Origin: Bacteroidota bacterium
GTDB taxonomy: Bacteria > Bacteroidota > Bacteroidia > Bacteroidales > UBA10428
Reading direction: 5' to 3'
Length of the DNA: 64,000 nt
Assembly (NCBI GenBank): GCA_023442525.1
Contig: JAEZZA010000034.1
Span: 124,001 to 188,000 of the forward strand
The stretch's first letter is position 1. Every line of letters begins with the position of its first letter. Shown here piece by piece: positions 34,935 to 43,484 of the stretch. The position numbers and the translations under genes are program-made. Under the pieces are notes generated by a model, which did not search any database, was not told where the DNA came from, and saw only the letters and a list, made by a program, of their open reading frames with translations.

Positions 34935-37076
34935 TTAAATGCCCGGGACAAAATAGAATTTCAGGTTCATATAATAATCCAGGTCATGTAAGGGTTTTTC
35001 AAGGATTGATGGAAAATGCCGGCGTGAAAACTGTTGAAAATAAACAAGGCATGCATCACGCCACCAGCGCGCTTCATTGTATTGTAATAAAAGCAGTTCG
35101 CTCACATGCCGGTATCTTTCATCGTCGATAAATCCTTTCAGGCTTTGCCAGTGGTTTCTGAGCCATAAAACAGAATCAACGCCTGAGGTATATTTAAAAC
35201 AAAGTTCATACCATAGTGTGTGCCCTGATTTCATGGGGTAATCCCACGAAATGTGATGAAACCACAGTAAAAGGTTTTCGGGGCACGAATCGCGACTGTC
35301 GAATATCCTGGCAACTTCCGGAAAGTATTGTGTTGTAGCTCCGCTGCCGGTTGACGACCTGTTGAATCCGATTCCTGTTGTATCGGCTCTGTGATAGTAT
35401 ACCGAAGTCCAGTCGGCCCTTCCTTCATTCACCCATGGTGCCGGTCCGAAGTGATGATCCTTTCCCATGAGATGATGTAGTCCGAGCGGAGTCATATAAT
35501 TCACCGTAATTTCACGCGAAGCCATCATCATTTCAAATACGGGGTTAATAAACTTTTTGTCGTTCGAAAAAGTCATCCGTATCCATTCTTCAGCTATTTC
35601 ACCGGCAGTCAGATCAGGATTCCATGCAAGGCGGCCATAACAATACCAGTTCGACTGCCCAAACGGGTGCCCGGTCCAGTTGAATTCATCGCCAATGTTT
35701 GTAACTCCGGCCATACCTGTAATCTTCTGTCCGGTGAATTTTCCGGTAGTAACATCCGATACCGTTGACCCCTTTCCCTTACACCATGTGTCGGAATCAA
35801 GTGTTTCTTTAAAAAGTGTTCCCAGGTAAACCAGGTGGGTTGCAAATCCCAGGTATTCCTGGGTTATCTGGAATTCCGGCATAATTCCGGTTTCGCGTAA
35901 CGCACCGAATAGCGGGTGAAAAGGCTCGCGAGGCTGAAAATCAATGGGCCCGTTTTTTACCTGTATCAGCACATTATCACGGAATTTACCGTCGAGCGGG
36001 ACGAATTCATTGTAAGCCTGTTTGGCACGGTCGACCGGAATGTTATTGTCATAAACAAAGGCACGCCACATAACAATGCCGCCGTAGGGTTTCAATGCAT
36101 CAGCAAGCATGTTGGCTCCGTCGGCATGCGACCGTCCATAATTCTGAGGGCCGGGTTGACCTTCTGAATTGGCCTTTACAAGAAATCCTCCGAAATCGGG
36201 AATATAGCTATAAATCTCCTTTACCTTGTCATTCCACCAATCCGCTACTTCCTTAACAAGCGGATCGGCAGCAGGCAGTTTCCCGATTTCAACCGGTGCG
36301 CTGAATCGGGCAGTGAGGTATACTCTTATGCCGTAAGGTCTGAAAACATCAGCAAGTGCGGCTACTTTTTTCAGATATTGAGGAGTAAGAATAAGAGCAT
36401 TTGCGTTGACATTGGTGAGCACTGTGGCATTGATTCCTACTGAAGCGTTGGCCCGGGCATAATCGGTGTACCGGGGTGATACATAGTCTGGCAGCTTATG
36501 CCAGTCCCACAGTGAAAATCCGGCATAACCCCTTTCAACGGTCCTGTCAAGATTATCCCAATGGTTCAGGATACGAACATTCACAGCCGGTTTTTCGGTA
36601 ATATAAAGATCATCAATCCGGCGATGGGTTTGAAGGAGTCGTAGGAAATGAAATGTTCCGTACAATACGCCAATATCTTTATTCGCTGCTATAACAATAA
36701 TATTCTTATTCCGTGACCGGATCGATTTGATAATGTATCCCTCGTCACCAGCTGCCGGCAGATCGGTGAGATTTAACGACCGGATAAGCGCTGATGATGA
36801 AGGTGTACCGGCAACCACAGTGCCGCCGACAATCTGCGTAACTTCAGGAATTTTTTTTCCGAGCAAGCCTTGCAGTCCGTTCTTTAACTCATCATAAGCA
36901 ATGTCAAGAGTAGGAGAGGAGCCCGATGTGAAAACTGCTTTAATATACCCGGAATAAGTTTTAAGTAATGCCGGATTGTCAACCCGGTCATATCTTAGCC
37001 AAAGCCTGTACCCGCTTTCAGAATATACTTCCAAAGCAAAAACTGAATAAAGCAGGAGTAGAAATGCTTTCTTCAT
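34935..37076 (-). CDS. aguA: GH67 alpha-glucuronidase
   Basis: GH67 removes (4-O-methyl)glucuronic acid from the non-reducing terminal xylose of short aldouronic acids. The 713-aa protein has a signal peptide (AFLLLLYSVFALEVYS), so it works in the periplasm or outside. It has the N-terminal GH67N domain (about 20-150; EGYIIKSI), the barrel with LNHWDNLDRTVERGYAG, FGGFLVKANSEGQPGPQNYG (catalytic-acid region) and DNVLIQVKNGPIDFQPREPF, and the C-terminal helical domain (LLLWFHHISWDYPMKSGHTL). These blocks are characteristic of the family. Together with GH115 at 43485 it gives the locus activity on terminal and internal uronic-acid branches. Confidence 0.95.
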   Translation of the reverse strand: MKKAFLLLLYSVFALEVYSESGYRLWLRYDRVDNPALLKTYSGYIKAVFTSGSSPTLDIAYDELKNGLQGLLGKKIPEVTQIVGGTVVAGTPSSSALIRSLNLTDLPAAGDEGYIIKSIRSRNKNIIVIAANKDIGVLYGTFHFLRLLQTHRRIDDLYITEKPAVNVRILNHWDNLDRTVERGYAGFSLWDWHKLPDYVSPRYTDYARANASVGINATVLTNVNANALILTPQYLKKVAALADVFRPYGIRVYLTARFSAPVEIGKLPAADPLVKEVADWWNDKVKEIYSYIPDFGGFLVKANSEGQPGPQNYGRSHADGANMLADALKPYGGIVMWRAFVYDNNIPVDRAKQAYNEFVPLDGKFRDNVLIQVKNGPIDFQPREPFHPLFGALRETGIMPEFQITQEYLGFATHLVYLGTLFKETLDSDTWCKGKGSTVSDVTTGKFTGQKITGMAGVTNIGDEFNWTGHPFGQSNWYCYGRLAWNPDLTAGEIAEEWIRMTFSNDKKFINPVFEMMMASREITVNYMTPLGLHHLMGKDHHFGPAPWVNEGRADWTSVYYHRADTTGIGFNRSSTGSGATTQYFPEVARIFDSRDSCPENLLLWFHHISWDYPMKSGHTLWYELCFKYTSGVDSVLWLRNHWQSLKGFIDDERYRHVSELLLLQYNEARWWRDACLVYFQQFSRRHFPSILEKPLHDLDYYMNLKFYFVPGI

Positions 37077-37101
37077 TTATTTTACAATTATAAAAATATG
37101 T

Positions 37102-38124
37102 TCACTTCCGCAGTGTCGACTGACGTATGATGAGTGAATGCGAAAGGACGATGCTATTGAGAAAATCCGACTGCTGACCTTTTAATGTATTAATAAGAGT
37201 ACCGGCGGCTATTTCTCCCATCTCACGACCCGGGTAATTAATAGTGGTAAGATTGGGTTCAACCACCCTTGAAATGGGATCGTTATTGAAACCAACCACG
37301 CATACATCCTCAGGTATTCTTACACCTGCCTGTTTCAGCTCACACACTATAGCAACGGCAGAAGTGTCGTTGGAAGCGAATATCCCATCAGGCAGATTTT
37401 TCTGCTGGATCATTTTTCGGGCCACCTCTACACCAGCCATCTGACTAAGGTCGGTTACAATCAACGATCCGGAATTCACTTCGAGGTTATGATCGGCCAT
37501 TGCCTGCCTGAATCCGTTATATCGGTCGGAATAAACATTACGGATCTGACTGCCTCCTATATGTACAATCTTCTTACATCCCTTGCTTATAAGGTGTGAT
37601 GTAGCCTCGTAACCTGCTTTAAGGTTATTGATGACCACACTTTTGCATTTAGGATGATCGCAAACACGGTCAAAGAAAACAATCGGTATCCCCTTTTTAA
37701 AAATAACATTCAGATGTTCAAGGTCGGTAGTTTCGTATGATAACGATATCAGAATGCCATCGACCCGGGTATTGAACAAAGTAGCTGCGCTGGCCGATTC
37801 TTTACGAAGCGATTCCTGCGACTGGCTGATGATCAGGTTGTATCCTGATTGGTTGGCAATGCTTTCCATGCCGGAAATAACAGACGACATAAAGTAACTG
37901 TCCAGCCGCGGAATGATCACGCCCAGAGTGGAAGTATGTTTCTGTCTGAGATTACTTGCGAATTTATTCTGCTGATAACCCATCTTACGGGCGGTTATCA
38001 GAATTTTTTTCTTCATTTCCTTACGTACATGCGGATGATTTTTTAATCCCCGGCTGACGGTCGAAGCTGAAATGTCAAGGGCCTTGGCTATGTCGTAAAT
38101 GGTAACGTCCCTGTCAGAGGTCAT
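37102..38124 (-). CDS. LacI family transcriptional regulator of the xylan locus
   Basis: The 340-aa regulator has the LacI helix-turn-helix at 7-28 (VTIYDIAKALDISASTVSRG), the hinge helix NKFASNLRQ, and a periplasmic-binding-like sensor domain (LGVIIPRLDSYFMSSVISGM; GIFASNDTSAVAI; VCVVGFNNDPIS). LacI proteins bind GC-centred dyads such as TGCAAyCGrTTGCA; copies lie 67 bp upstream of its own start, at the SusC promoter and at transketolase. I infer that it represses all three until an oligosaccharide or uronate inducer binds. Minus-strand boxes TTTG-N18-TATCTTTT lie between its start and the operator. Confidence 0.93.
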   Translation of the reverse strand: MTSDRDVTIYDIAKALDISASTVSRGLKNHPHVRKEMKKKILITARKMGYQQNKFASNLRQKHTSTLGVIIPRLDSYFMSSVISGMESIANQSGYNLIISQSQESLRKESASAATLFNTRVDGILISLSYETTDLEHLNVIFKKGIPIVFFDRVCDHPKCKSVVINNLKAGYEATSHLISKGCKKIVHIGGSQIRNVYSDRYNGFRQAMADHNLEVNSGSLIVTDLSQMAGVEVARKMIQQKNLPDGIFASNDTSAVAIVCELKQAGVRIPEDVCVVGFNNDPISRVVEPNLTTINYPGREMGEIAAGTLINTLKGQQSDFLNSIVLSHSLIIRQSTLRK

Positions 38125-38190
38125 AGTGTTTTAATCTTGATGCAAATTAAGCATAAAAAAGATAATGTTGAAAGAAAATCGTCAAAATTT

Positions 38191-38230
38191 CGCAATCGGT
38201 TGCAGGGAATTACATTTTTTTTTACTTTTA
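38191..38230. promoter_or_regulatory. LacI-type operator and CE15 operon promoter
   Basis: CGCAATCGGTTGCA (38191-38204) is a 14-bp dyad in the divergent lacI/CE15 gap. On plus, TTG (38200-38202, inside the dyad), 20 bp, then TACTTTTA (38223-38230) resemble a -33/-7 promoter for the CE15-transporter-GH3-GH115 operon. Repressor binding would mask the -33 element. The same dyad sits upstream of the lacI promoter boxes and may give autoregulation. Confidence 0.65.
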
Positions 38231-38282
38231 GCAACGGGGCATAATGCAAATTAGCTAAATTCATGACGTCAATTACCCGAAA

Positions 38283-39644
38283 ATGAGTAAACCAATATTG
38301 ACCCTGCTGACATTTGTTCTGATGACAACGGTAGCAACTGCCCAATGGGGGAGTCAGGCTTACCGCGACAGCATCAACAGGCTTACAAATGCCGATCACC
38401 AGGATATGCTCAGGCAGCTGGGTATTACATCGCTCAGGCCGGGTCGCGACGGGATGAACCCCAATTCACCCAACGCAGCAAATTATGATGAATCCAAAGC
38501 GAATCCTTACCCTGTTCTTCCCGATCCGCTTAAGCTGAATAACGGTACTCCCGTTACCAATTCCGAAATGTGGTGGAATGAGCGACGTCCCGAAATTGTG
38601 GAGTTCTTCGATCGTGAAGTATATGGACGGGTACCTGCTAATGTTCCGAAAGTTACCTGGGTTGGGGTAAAAACTTCGAATGAATCTGAAAACGGTGTAC
38701 AGGTAATTAAAAAGGAATTGGAGGGCCGGGTTGACAATTCTGCTTACCCTGAAATTGAAGTAACTATAAAACTTAATCTCACGATTCCCGCAAAGGCATC
38801 AGGTCCTGTTCCGGTGGTCATGGAATTTGGTTACGTATTTCCTCCCGGAGTGACGTTCCGGATGCCCGAACCCAAACCAGGAGAAATAGCTGAACCCACC
38901 TGGCAGGAGCAGGTTCTGTCGCGCGGCTGGGCGTATGCTGTTATCATTCCTACAAGTTTTCAGGCCGATCATGGTGCGGGACTTACCGATGGCATTATTG
39001 GACTTGTAAATAAAGGGCAGAGGCGAAAGCCCGACGATTGGGGCACTTTACGCGCCTGGGCCTGGGGAGCCAGCAGGGCCATTGATTATTTTGAATCGGA
39101 TCCGCTCATCGATGAAAAAAGAGTAGCACTTGAAGGGCATTCGCGTTTTGGAAAGGCTGCTCTGGTTACCATGGCTTATGATCAGCGTCTGGCAATTTCA
39201 TTTATCAGTTCATCTGGTGAAGGGGGAGCTAAACTGCACAGGCGCAATGCAGGTGAAATTGTCGAAAATCTTACCTCATCAGGTGAGTATCATTGGATGG
39301 CAGGTTGTTTTATTAAGTATGGAGGACCGCTGGGTTGGGATGATATTCCGGTGGATGCCCATGAATTGATAGCCCTGTGTGCTCCCCGTCCGGTTTTTAT
39401 AAGTAGCGGGGAAGTGGGTGATGCGTGGGTCGACGCACGTGGAATGTTTATGGCCACTGTTGCGGCAGGTCCTGTTTATAAATTACTTGGTATGAAAGAT
39501 CTTGGAGTAACTGAATTTCCTCAGGCAGGAACGTCTCTCACCGATGGTGATCTTGCGTTCAGGCAGCATACAGGAGGGCATACACCAGGACCAAACTGGC
39601 CTGTTTTCCTTGAATTCGCAAACAACTATTTTTCAAAACAATAA
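38283..39644 (+). CDS. CE15 glucuronoyl esterase
   Basis: CE15 enzymes cleave the ester between 4-O-methylglucuronic acid of xylan and lignin alcohols. The 453-aa protein has a signal peptide (LTLLTFVLMTTVATAQ) and an alpha/beta-hydrolase domain with the CE15 nucleophile motif EGHSRFGKAAL (Ser287), LRAWAWGASRAIDYFE, CAPRPVFISSGEVGDAWVD and the catalytic His433 in GGHTPGPNWP. The G-x-S-R-x-G-K context separates it from ordinary esterases. As first gene of the plus-strand operon it would act before removal of the uronic acid by GH115/GH67. It is 158 bp from the divergent lacI. Confidence 0.9.
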   Translation: MSKPILTLLTFVLMTTVATAQWGSQAYRDSINRLTNADHQDMLRQLGITSLRPGRDGMNPNSPNAANYDESKANPYPVLPDPLKLNNGTPVTNSEMWWNERRPEIVEFFDREVYGRVPANVPKVTWVGVKTSNESENGVQVIKKELEGRVDNSAYPEIEVTIKLNLTIPAKASGPVPVVMEFGYVFPPGVTFRMPEPKPGEIAEPTWQEQVLSRGWAYAVIIPTSFQADHGAGLTDGIIGLVNKGQRRKPDDWGTLRAWAWGASRAIDYFESDPLIDEKRVALEGHSRFGKAALVTMAYDQRLAISFISSSGEGGAKLHRRNAGEIVENLTSSGEYHWMAGCFIKYGGPLGWDDIPVDAHELIALCAPRPVFISSGEVGDAWVDARGMFMATVAAGPVYKLLGMKDLGVTEFPQAGTSLTDGDLAFRQHTGGHTPGPNWPVFLEFANNYFSKQ

Positions 39645-39680
39645 CTCAATATTACATCCTAATCAATTAACTTCAAATCG

Positions 39681-41138
39681 ATGGAAAAAATCTCATTAAG
39701 GGAAAAAATCGGGTTCAGCCTCGGAGACGCTGCGGCCAATTTTATTTTTCAAACTATTATGCTGCTTCAGCTAAGCTTTTACACCAATACATTTGGTATC
39801 GGAGCGGGCGCCATTGCATGGCTTTTCCTTGTAGGCAGGCTGGTGGGCGCTGTGGCCGATCCCGTTATGGGTGTGATAGCCGACCGTACCGAAACACGAT
39901 GGGGCAAGTTCCGTCCCTGGATATTGTGGACGGCAATTCCTTTCGGATTATTCGGATTCCTGGCTTTTTTCACCCCCGATTTACAGCAGTCCGGTAAGGT
40001 TGTCTGGGCTTTTGTTACCTACATTTTACTCATGCTGGTTTATTCTGCCAATAACGTTCCATATTCCGCTCTTAGCGGTGTCATCACAGGCGATCAGAAG
40101 CAACGAAGCAGTATGTTCTCTGTACGATTTGTTTTTGTTGTGCTTGCCCAGCTTGCTATCCAGGGATTCGCTATTCCCATGGTAAATCATTTCGGAAAAG
40201 GCGACAGCGAAAAGGGGTATATGATCACTATGGGTATTTTCTCGGCACTGGCTGTGATTTTCTTTTTACTCACCTTTTCATGGACAAAGGAACGCATCAA
40301 ACCAAATCCTGCCCAGAAGCAATCGCTGAAAGAAGATATTTTGAACCTGCTGGGAAATAAGCCCTGGGTCATTATGTTCATGGTGTTTATCATGATGTTT
40401 ATCTTCCTGTCGATCCGAAACGGAATGCTGTTATTTTATTTTCAGAACTACCTCGACATAAACAGCATGTCGGTTTTTATGAATAACATCAACAACAGTC
40501 TTTTCGGCGTTCTTGAAATGATAGGACTTGCAGGAGCCGATGCAGATCCCGCCGGCAGTGTATTCGGAATTACCAATATATTCGGACAACTTGCTTCCAT
40601 AGTTGGAATCGTAGTTTCAAGTGCACTGAGCAAAAGAATGGGGAAACGAAATGTATTCATTACAGGACTCGTGCTGGCAATGATCTTCATGGCACTCTTC
40701 TATGCCATTCCTCCTTCGGGCATTGGTATGGTTCTTCTGCTGCAGATACTGTTCAACTTCTCATGGGGTATAACCATGCCGGTTCCCTGGGCTATGTTAG
40801 CCGACGTTGCCGATTATTCCGATTGGAAATACAACCGCAGGGCCACGGCGTTGCTCTTTGCAGGTGGTCTGATCGGTCTAAAGGTAGGACTTGCAATCGG
40901 TGGTGCCATCAGCAGCCTCTTGCTCAAATGGTCAGGCTATGTTGCTCCGCCCTCCAACGTGGCATACATACAACAAAGTCCAGGCGCTGTAGAAGGCATC
41001 AGGTTGTCGTCGAGCATCTATCCGGCTATCACCATTGCACTGATGATAGTTCTGCTCTTCTTCTACCGGATTACCAGTTCGGTTGAAATCCAGATGCAGA
41101 ATGAACTGGCAGAACGCAGGAAAAATTTTGAAAATTAA
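39681..41138 (+). CDS. GPH-family MFS transporter (glycoside-pentoside-hexuronide symporter)
   Basis: This 485-aa inner-membrane protein has 12 predicted helices. It carries GPH signatures: the start EKIGFSLGDAAANFIFQTIM, VADPVMGVIADRTETRWGKFRPWILW between helices 2 and 3, NVPYSALSGVITGDQKQRSS, and the C-terminal half MLADVADYSDWKYNRRATAL. Members such as XynP and XylP carry xylosides with H+ or Na+. Placed between CE15 and a signal-less GH3, it probably imports xylo-oligosaccharides or deacylated aldouronic products from the periplasm. Confidence 0.9.
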   Translation: MEKISLREKIGFSLGDAAANFIFQTIMLLQLSFYTNTFGIGAGAIAWLFLVGRLVGAVADPVMGVIADRTETRWGKFRPWILWTAIPFGLFGFLAFFTPDLQQSGKVVWAFVTYILLMLVYSANNVPYSALSGVITGDQKQRSSMFSVRFVFVVLAQLAIQGFAIPMVNHFGKGDSEKGYMITMGIFSALAVIFFLLTFSWTKERIKPNPAQKQSLKEDILNLLGNKPWVIMFMVFIMMFIFLSIRNGMLLFYFQNYLDINSMSVFMNNINNSLFGVLEMIGLAGADADPAGSVFGITNIFGQLASIVGIVVSSALSKRMGKRNVFITGLVLAMIFMALFYAIPPSGIGMVLLLQILFNFSWGITMPVPWAMLADVADYSDWKYNRRATALLFAGGLIGLKVGLAIGGAISSLLLKWSGYVAPPSNVAYIQQSPGAVEGIRLSSSIYPAITIALMIVLLFFYRITSSVEIQMQNELAERRKNFEN

Positions 41139-41141
41139 TAT

Positions 41142-41175
41142 TTGGTAAGGACAAATCGCGACCTGTCCCTACCAA
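41142..41175. repeat. 34-bp interrupted palindrome between transporter and GH3 genes
   Basis: The sequence centred on TCGCGA (41156-41161) pairs over 34 bp with only three mismatches. The right arm reads ACCTGTCCCTACCAA, and each left-arm mismatch is an A where pairing would need G. No T tract follows. It resembles a decaying mobile palindromic repeat or an mRNA-processing hairpin within the operon. Confidence 0.6.
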
Positions 41176-41211
41176 TATTAAATAAAATACAATCATAAAA
41201 TAAAACAAAAA

Positions 41212-43473
41212 ATGACAGCACCGTATAAAAACCCCAAACTGCCCGTGGAAAAACGGGTGAAAGATCTTTTGAAAAGAATGACTGCCGAAGAGAAGGCCGC
41301 ACAGCTCATGGGACTGTGGAATGGCGGCGTTGAAGACTTTAAAGAAGAAATCTTCAGCGATAAGGCTAAAATGAAGGAAATATTCGGTAAAGGATGTCAT
41401 TCCATACATCCCGCACCGTTTGGAATAAAAGCCACGGTAGCCATGAGGAACAAGATTCAGCAGTACCTGCTCGAAGAAACCCGCCTCGGTATTCCTGCCA
41501 TATTCGTTGACGAAGGTCAGCACGGAATGATGCGACCCGAAGCCACAGTATTTCCACAGGCAATAGGACTGGCCTGTTCATGGAATCCGGAACTGTTTGA
41601 ACAGGTATATAGCATTGTTGCTTTGGAAATGCGCTCCAGGGGAACTCATCACGCTCTGACACCTGTGATCGACGTTTGCCGCGATCCGCGATGGGGAAGG
41701 GTAGAGGAAACTTACGGCGAAGATCCTTATCTGAATGGTGTACTTTCGGTCGCAGCAGTCAGGGGACTTCAGGGAACAAAGAACGGTCGTGTTGCCCGTA
41801 ATCATGTGGCCGCCACACTTAAACACCTTGTTGGCCACGGTCAACCCGAAGGAGGTATAAATCAGGGACCAGCAAATTATTCAATGAGGGTTCTGAGGGA
41901 TTTCCACATGCCTCCGTTTAAAATGTGCATCGACAAAGCAAAGCCTGTTTCGGTGATGCCTTCATATAATGAAGTCGACGGAGTTCCCTCGCATTCCAAT
42001 ACCTGGCTTCTTAAGGATTTACTGAGGAAAGAATGGAAATACGACGGGATGATCGTATCCGATTATTATGGTATTGATCATCTTTTGCATAAGCATTACG
42101 TGGTTAACGATGAGAAAGAGGCAGCAGCAACTGCTTTCAATGCCGGCGTTCAATATGAATTTCCACAGGCTAATTTTTATAAACTGTTGCCAAAGCTGGT
42201 TAAAGAGCGTAAGGTTAAACAATCAGAAATTGATAAGGCAGTGGCCCAGGTTCTGAGACTTAAATTCGAACTTGGATTATTTGAAAACCCGTTTGTGGAT
42301 TGGGATGAAGCAATTAAAGTAAGCAAAAATCCTAAACACAGGGAGATTGCACTGAAAGCAGCCCGTGAATCGATAGTGCTTCTTAAAAATGATGGTTTAC
42401 TGCCTGTCAATGCCAATAAATACAAGAAAATTGCAGTAGTCGGACCTTGTGCAAAAGACGTGTATTTTGGCGGATATGCCGGTGAACCATATGAGAAAGT
42501 GAGCCTGTTAAATGGGATTCGGGCGAAAGCCAAAAAATCGGAAGTGGTTTTTGCCCAGGGATGCCGTTTAACCACGAATACCACTAATAGTTATTTCAAC
42601 TGGAAATATGATGAAATTGTATTCGCTTCAAGAAAAGAAAATCTGAAATTGATCGACGAGGCGGTGAAAATTGCTTCAGGCGCCGACCTGGTAATACTTG
42701 CAATTGGCGAAAACGAACACTTATGTCGTGAAGCATGGGCCAAAAATCATATCGGCGATAACAGCACCCTCGATCTTTTTGGCGAACAGCAGGAGCTTGC
42801 AGATGCCATGCTGGCATTGGGCAAACCAGTAGTGTTGTATCTTATGAACGGCCGTCCGCTTGCCATTAACAAACTGTCCGAAAAGGCACCGGCTATCATT
42901 GAAGGATGGTATATGGGTCAGGAAACAGGTATCGCCGCGGCAGAAGTCATTTTCGGCGACATTAATCCTTCCGGAAAACTAACCATTTCATTTCCCCGGT
43001 CAGCGGGACAACTTCCTGTTTATTATAATCACAAGCCCACTGCCCAGTACCATGATTATCTTTCGGAACCTGTTACTCCGCTGTATCCTTTTGGATATGG
43101 TCTGAGCTACACGCGTTTCACCTATAGTAACATTAAGTTGCAGAAGAAGTCGATACGTGGCCGCGAAAAAGTGAAAGTCACCATTGAAGTAATCAATTCA
43201 GGCAAAGTAGCAGGTGATGAGATTGTTCAGCTTTATATCAGGGATAAGGTGAGCACGGTAACCCGCCCTTTTAAAGAGTTGAAGGATTTTCAGCGCGTAT
43301 CTCTTAAACCGGGCGAAACAAAAAAAGTGGTCTTTGAGATCTCACCTGACAAGCTTGCTTACACTAACATTAATATGAAATTTGCCATAGAGCCCGGAAC
43401 TTTTGAAATTATGGCCGGTGGTTCTTCGCTTGATGCCGACTTACTTAAAACTGAGCTGGAAGTAAAGCAATAA
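41212..43473 (+). CDS. GH3 glycoside hydrolase, probable beta-xylosidase
   Basis: This 753-aa retaining glycosidase has the GH3 N-terminal barrel (RVKDLLKRMTAEEKAAQLMG; DVCRDPRWGRVEETYGEDPYL; AATLKHLVGHG), the nucleophile Asp284 in GMIVSDYYGI, the C-terminal alpha/beta sandwich (ARESIVLLKNDGLLPV; LVILAIGENEHLCREAW), and a fibronectin-III-like end (YPFGYGLSYTRFTYSN). GH3 includes beta-glucosidases and beta-xylosidases; the surrounding GH67, GH115 and CE15 genes favour xylosidase. Unlike its neighbours it has no signal peptide, which places it in the cytoplasm behind the GPH transporter. Confidence 0.9.
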   Translation: MTAPYKNPKLPVEKRVKDLLKRMTAEEKAAQLMGLWNGGVEDFKEEIFSDKAKMKEIFGKGCHSIHPAPFGIKATVAMRNKIQQYLLEETRLGIPAIFVDEGQHGMMRPEATVFPQAIGLACSWNPELFEQVYSIVALEMRSRGTHHALTPVIDVCRDPRWGRVEETYGEDPYLNGVLSVAAVRGLQGTKNGRVARNHVAATLKHLVGHGQPEGGINQGPANYSMRVLRDFHMPPFKMCIDKAKPVSVMPSYNEVDGVPSHSNTWLLKDLLRKEWKYDGMIVSDYYGIDHLLHKHYVVNDEKEAAATAFNAGVQYEFPQANFYKLLPKLVKERKVKQSEIDKAVAQVLRLKFELGLFENPFVDWDEAIKVSKNPKHREIALKAARESIVLLKNDGLLPVNANKYKKIAVVGPCAKDVYFGGYAGEPYEKVSLLNGIRAKAKKSEVVFAQGCRLTTNTTNSYFNWKYDEIVFASRKENLKLIDEAVKIASGADLVILAIGENEHLCREAWAKNHIGDNSTLDLFGEQQELADAMLALGKPVVLYLMNGRPLAINKLSEKAPAIIEGWYMGQETGIAAAEVIFGDINPSGKLTISFPRSAGQLPVYYNHKPTAQYHDYLSEPVTPLYPFGYGLSYTRFTYSNIKLQKKSIRGREKVKVTIEVINSGKVAGDEIVQLYIRDKVSTVTRPFKELKDFQRVSLKPGETKKVVFEISPDKLAYTNINMKFAIEPGTFEIMAGGSSLDADLLKTELEVKQ

Positions 43474-43484
43474 AACCAACATAT

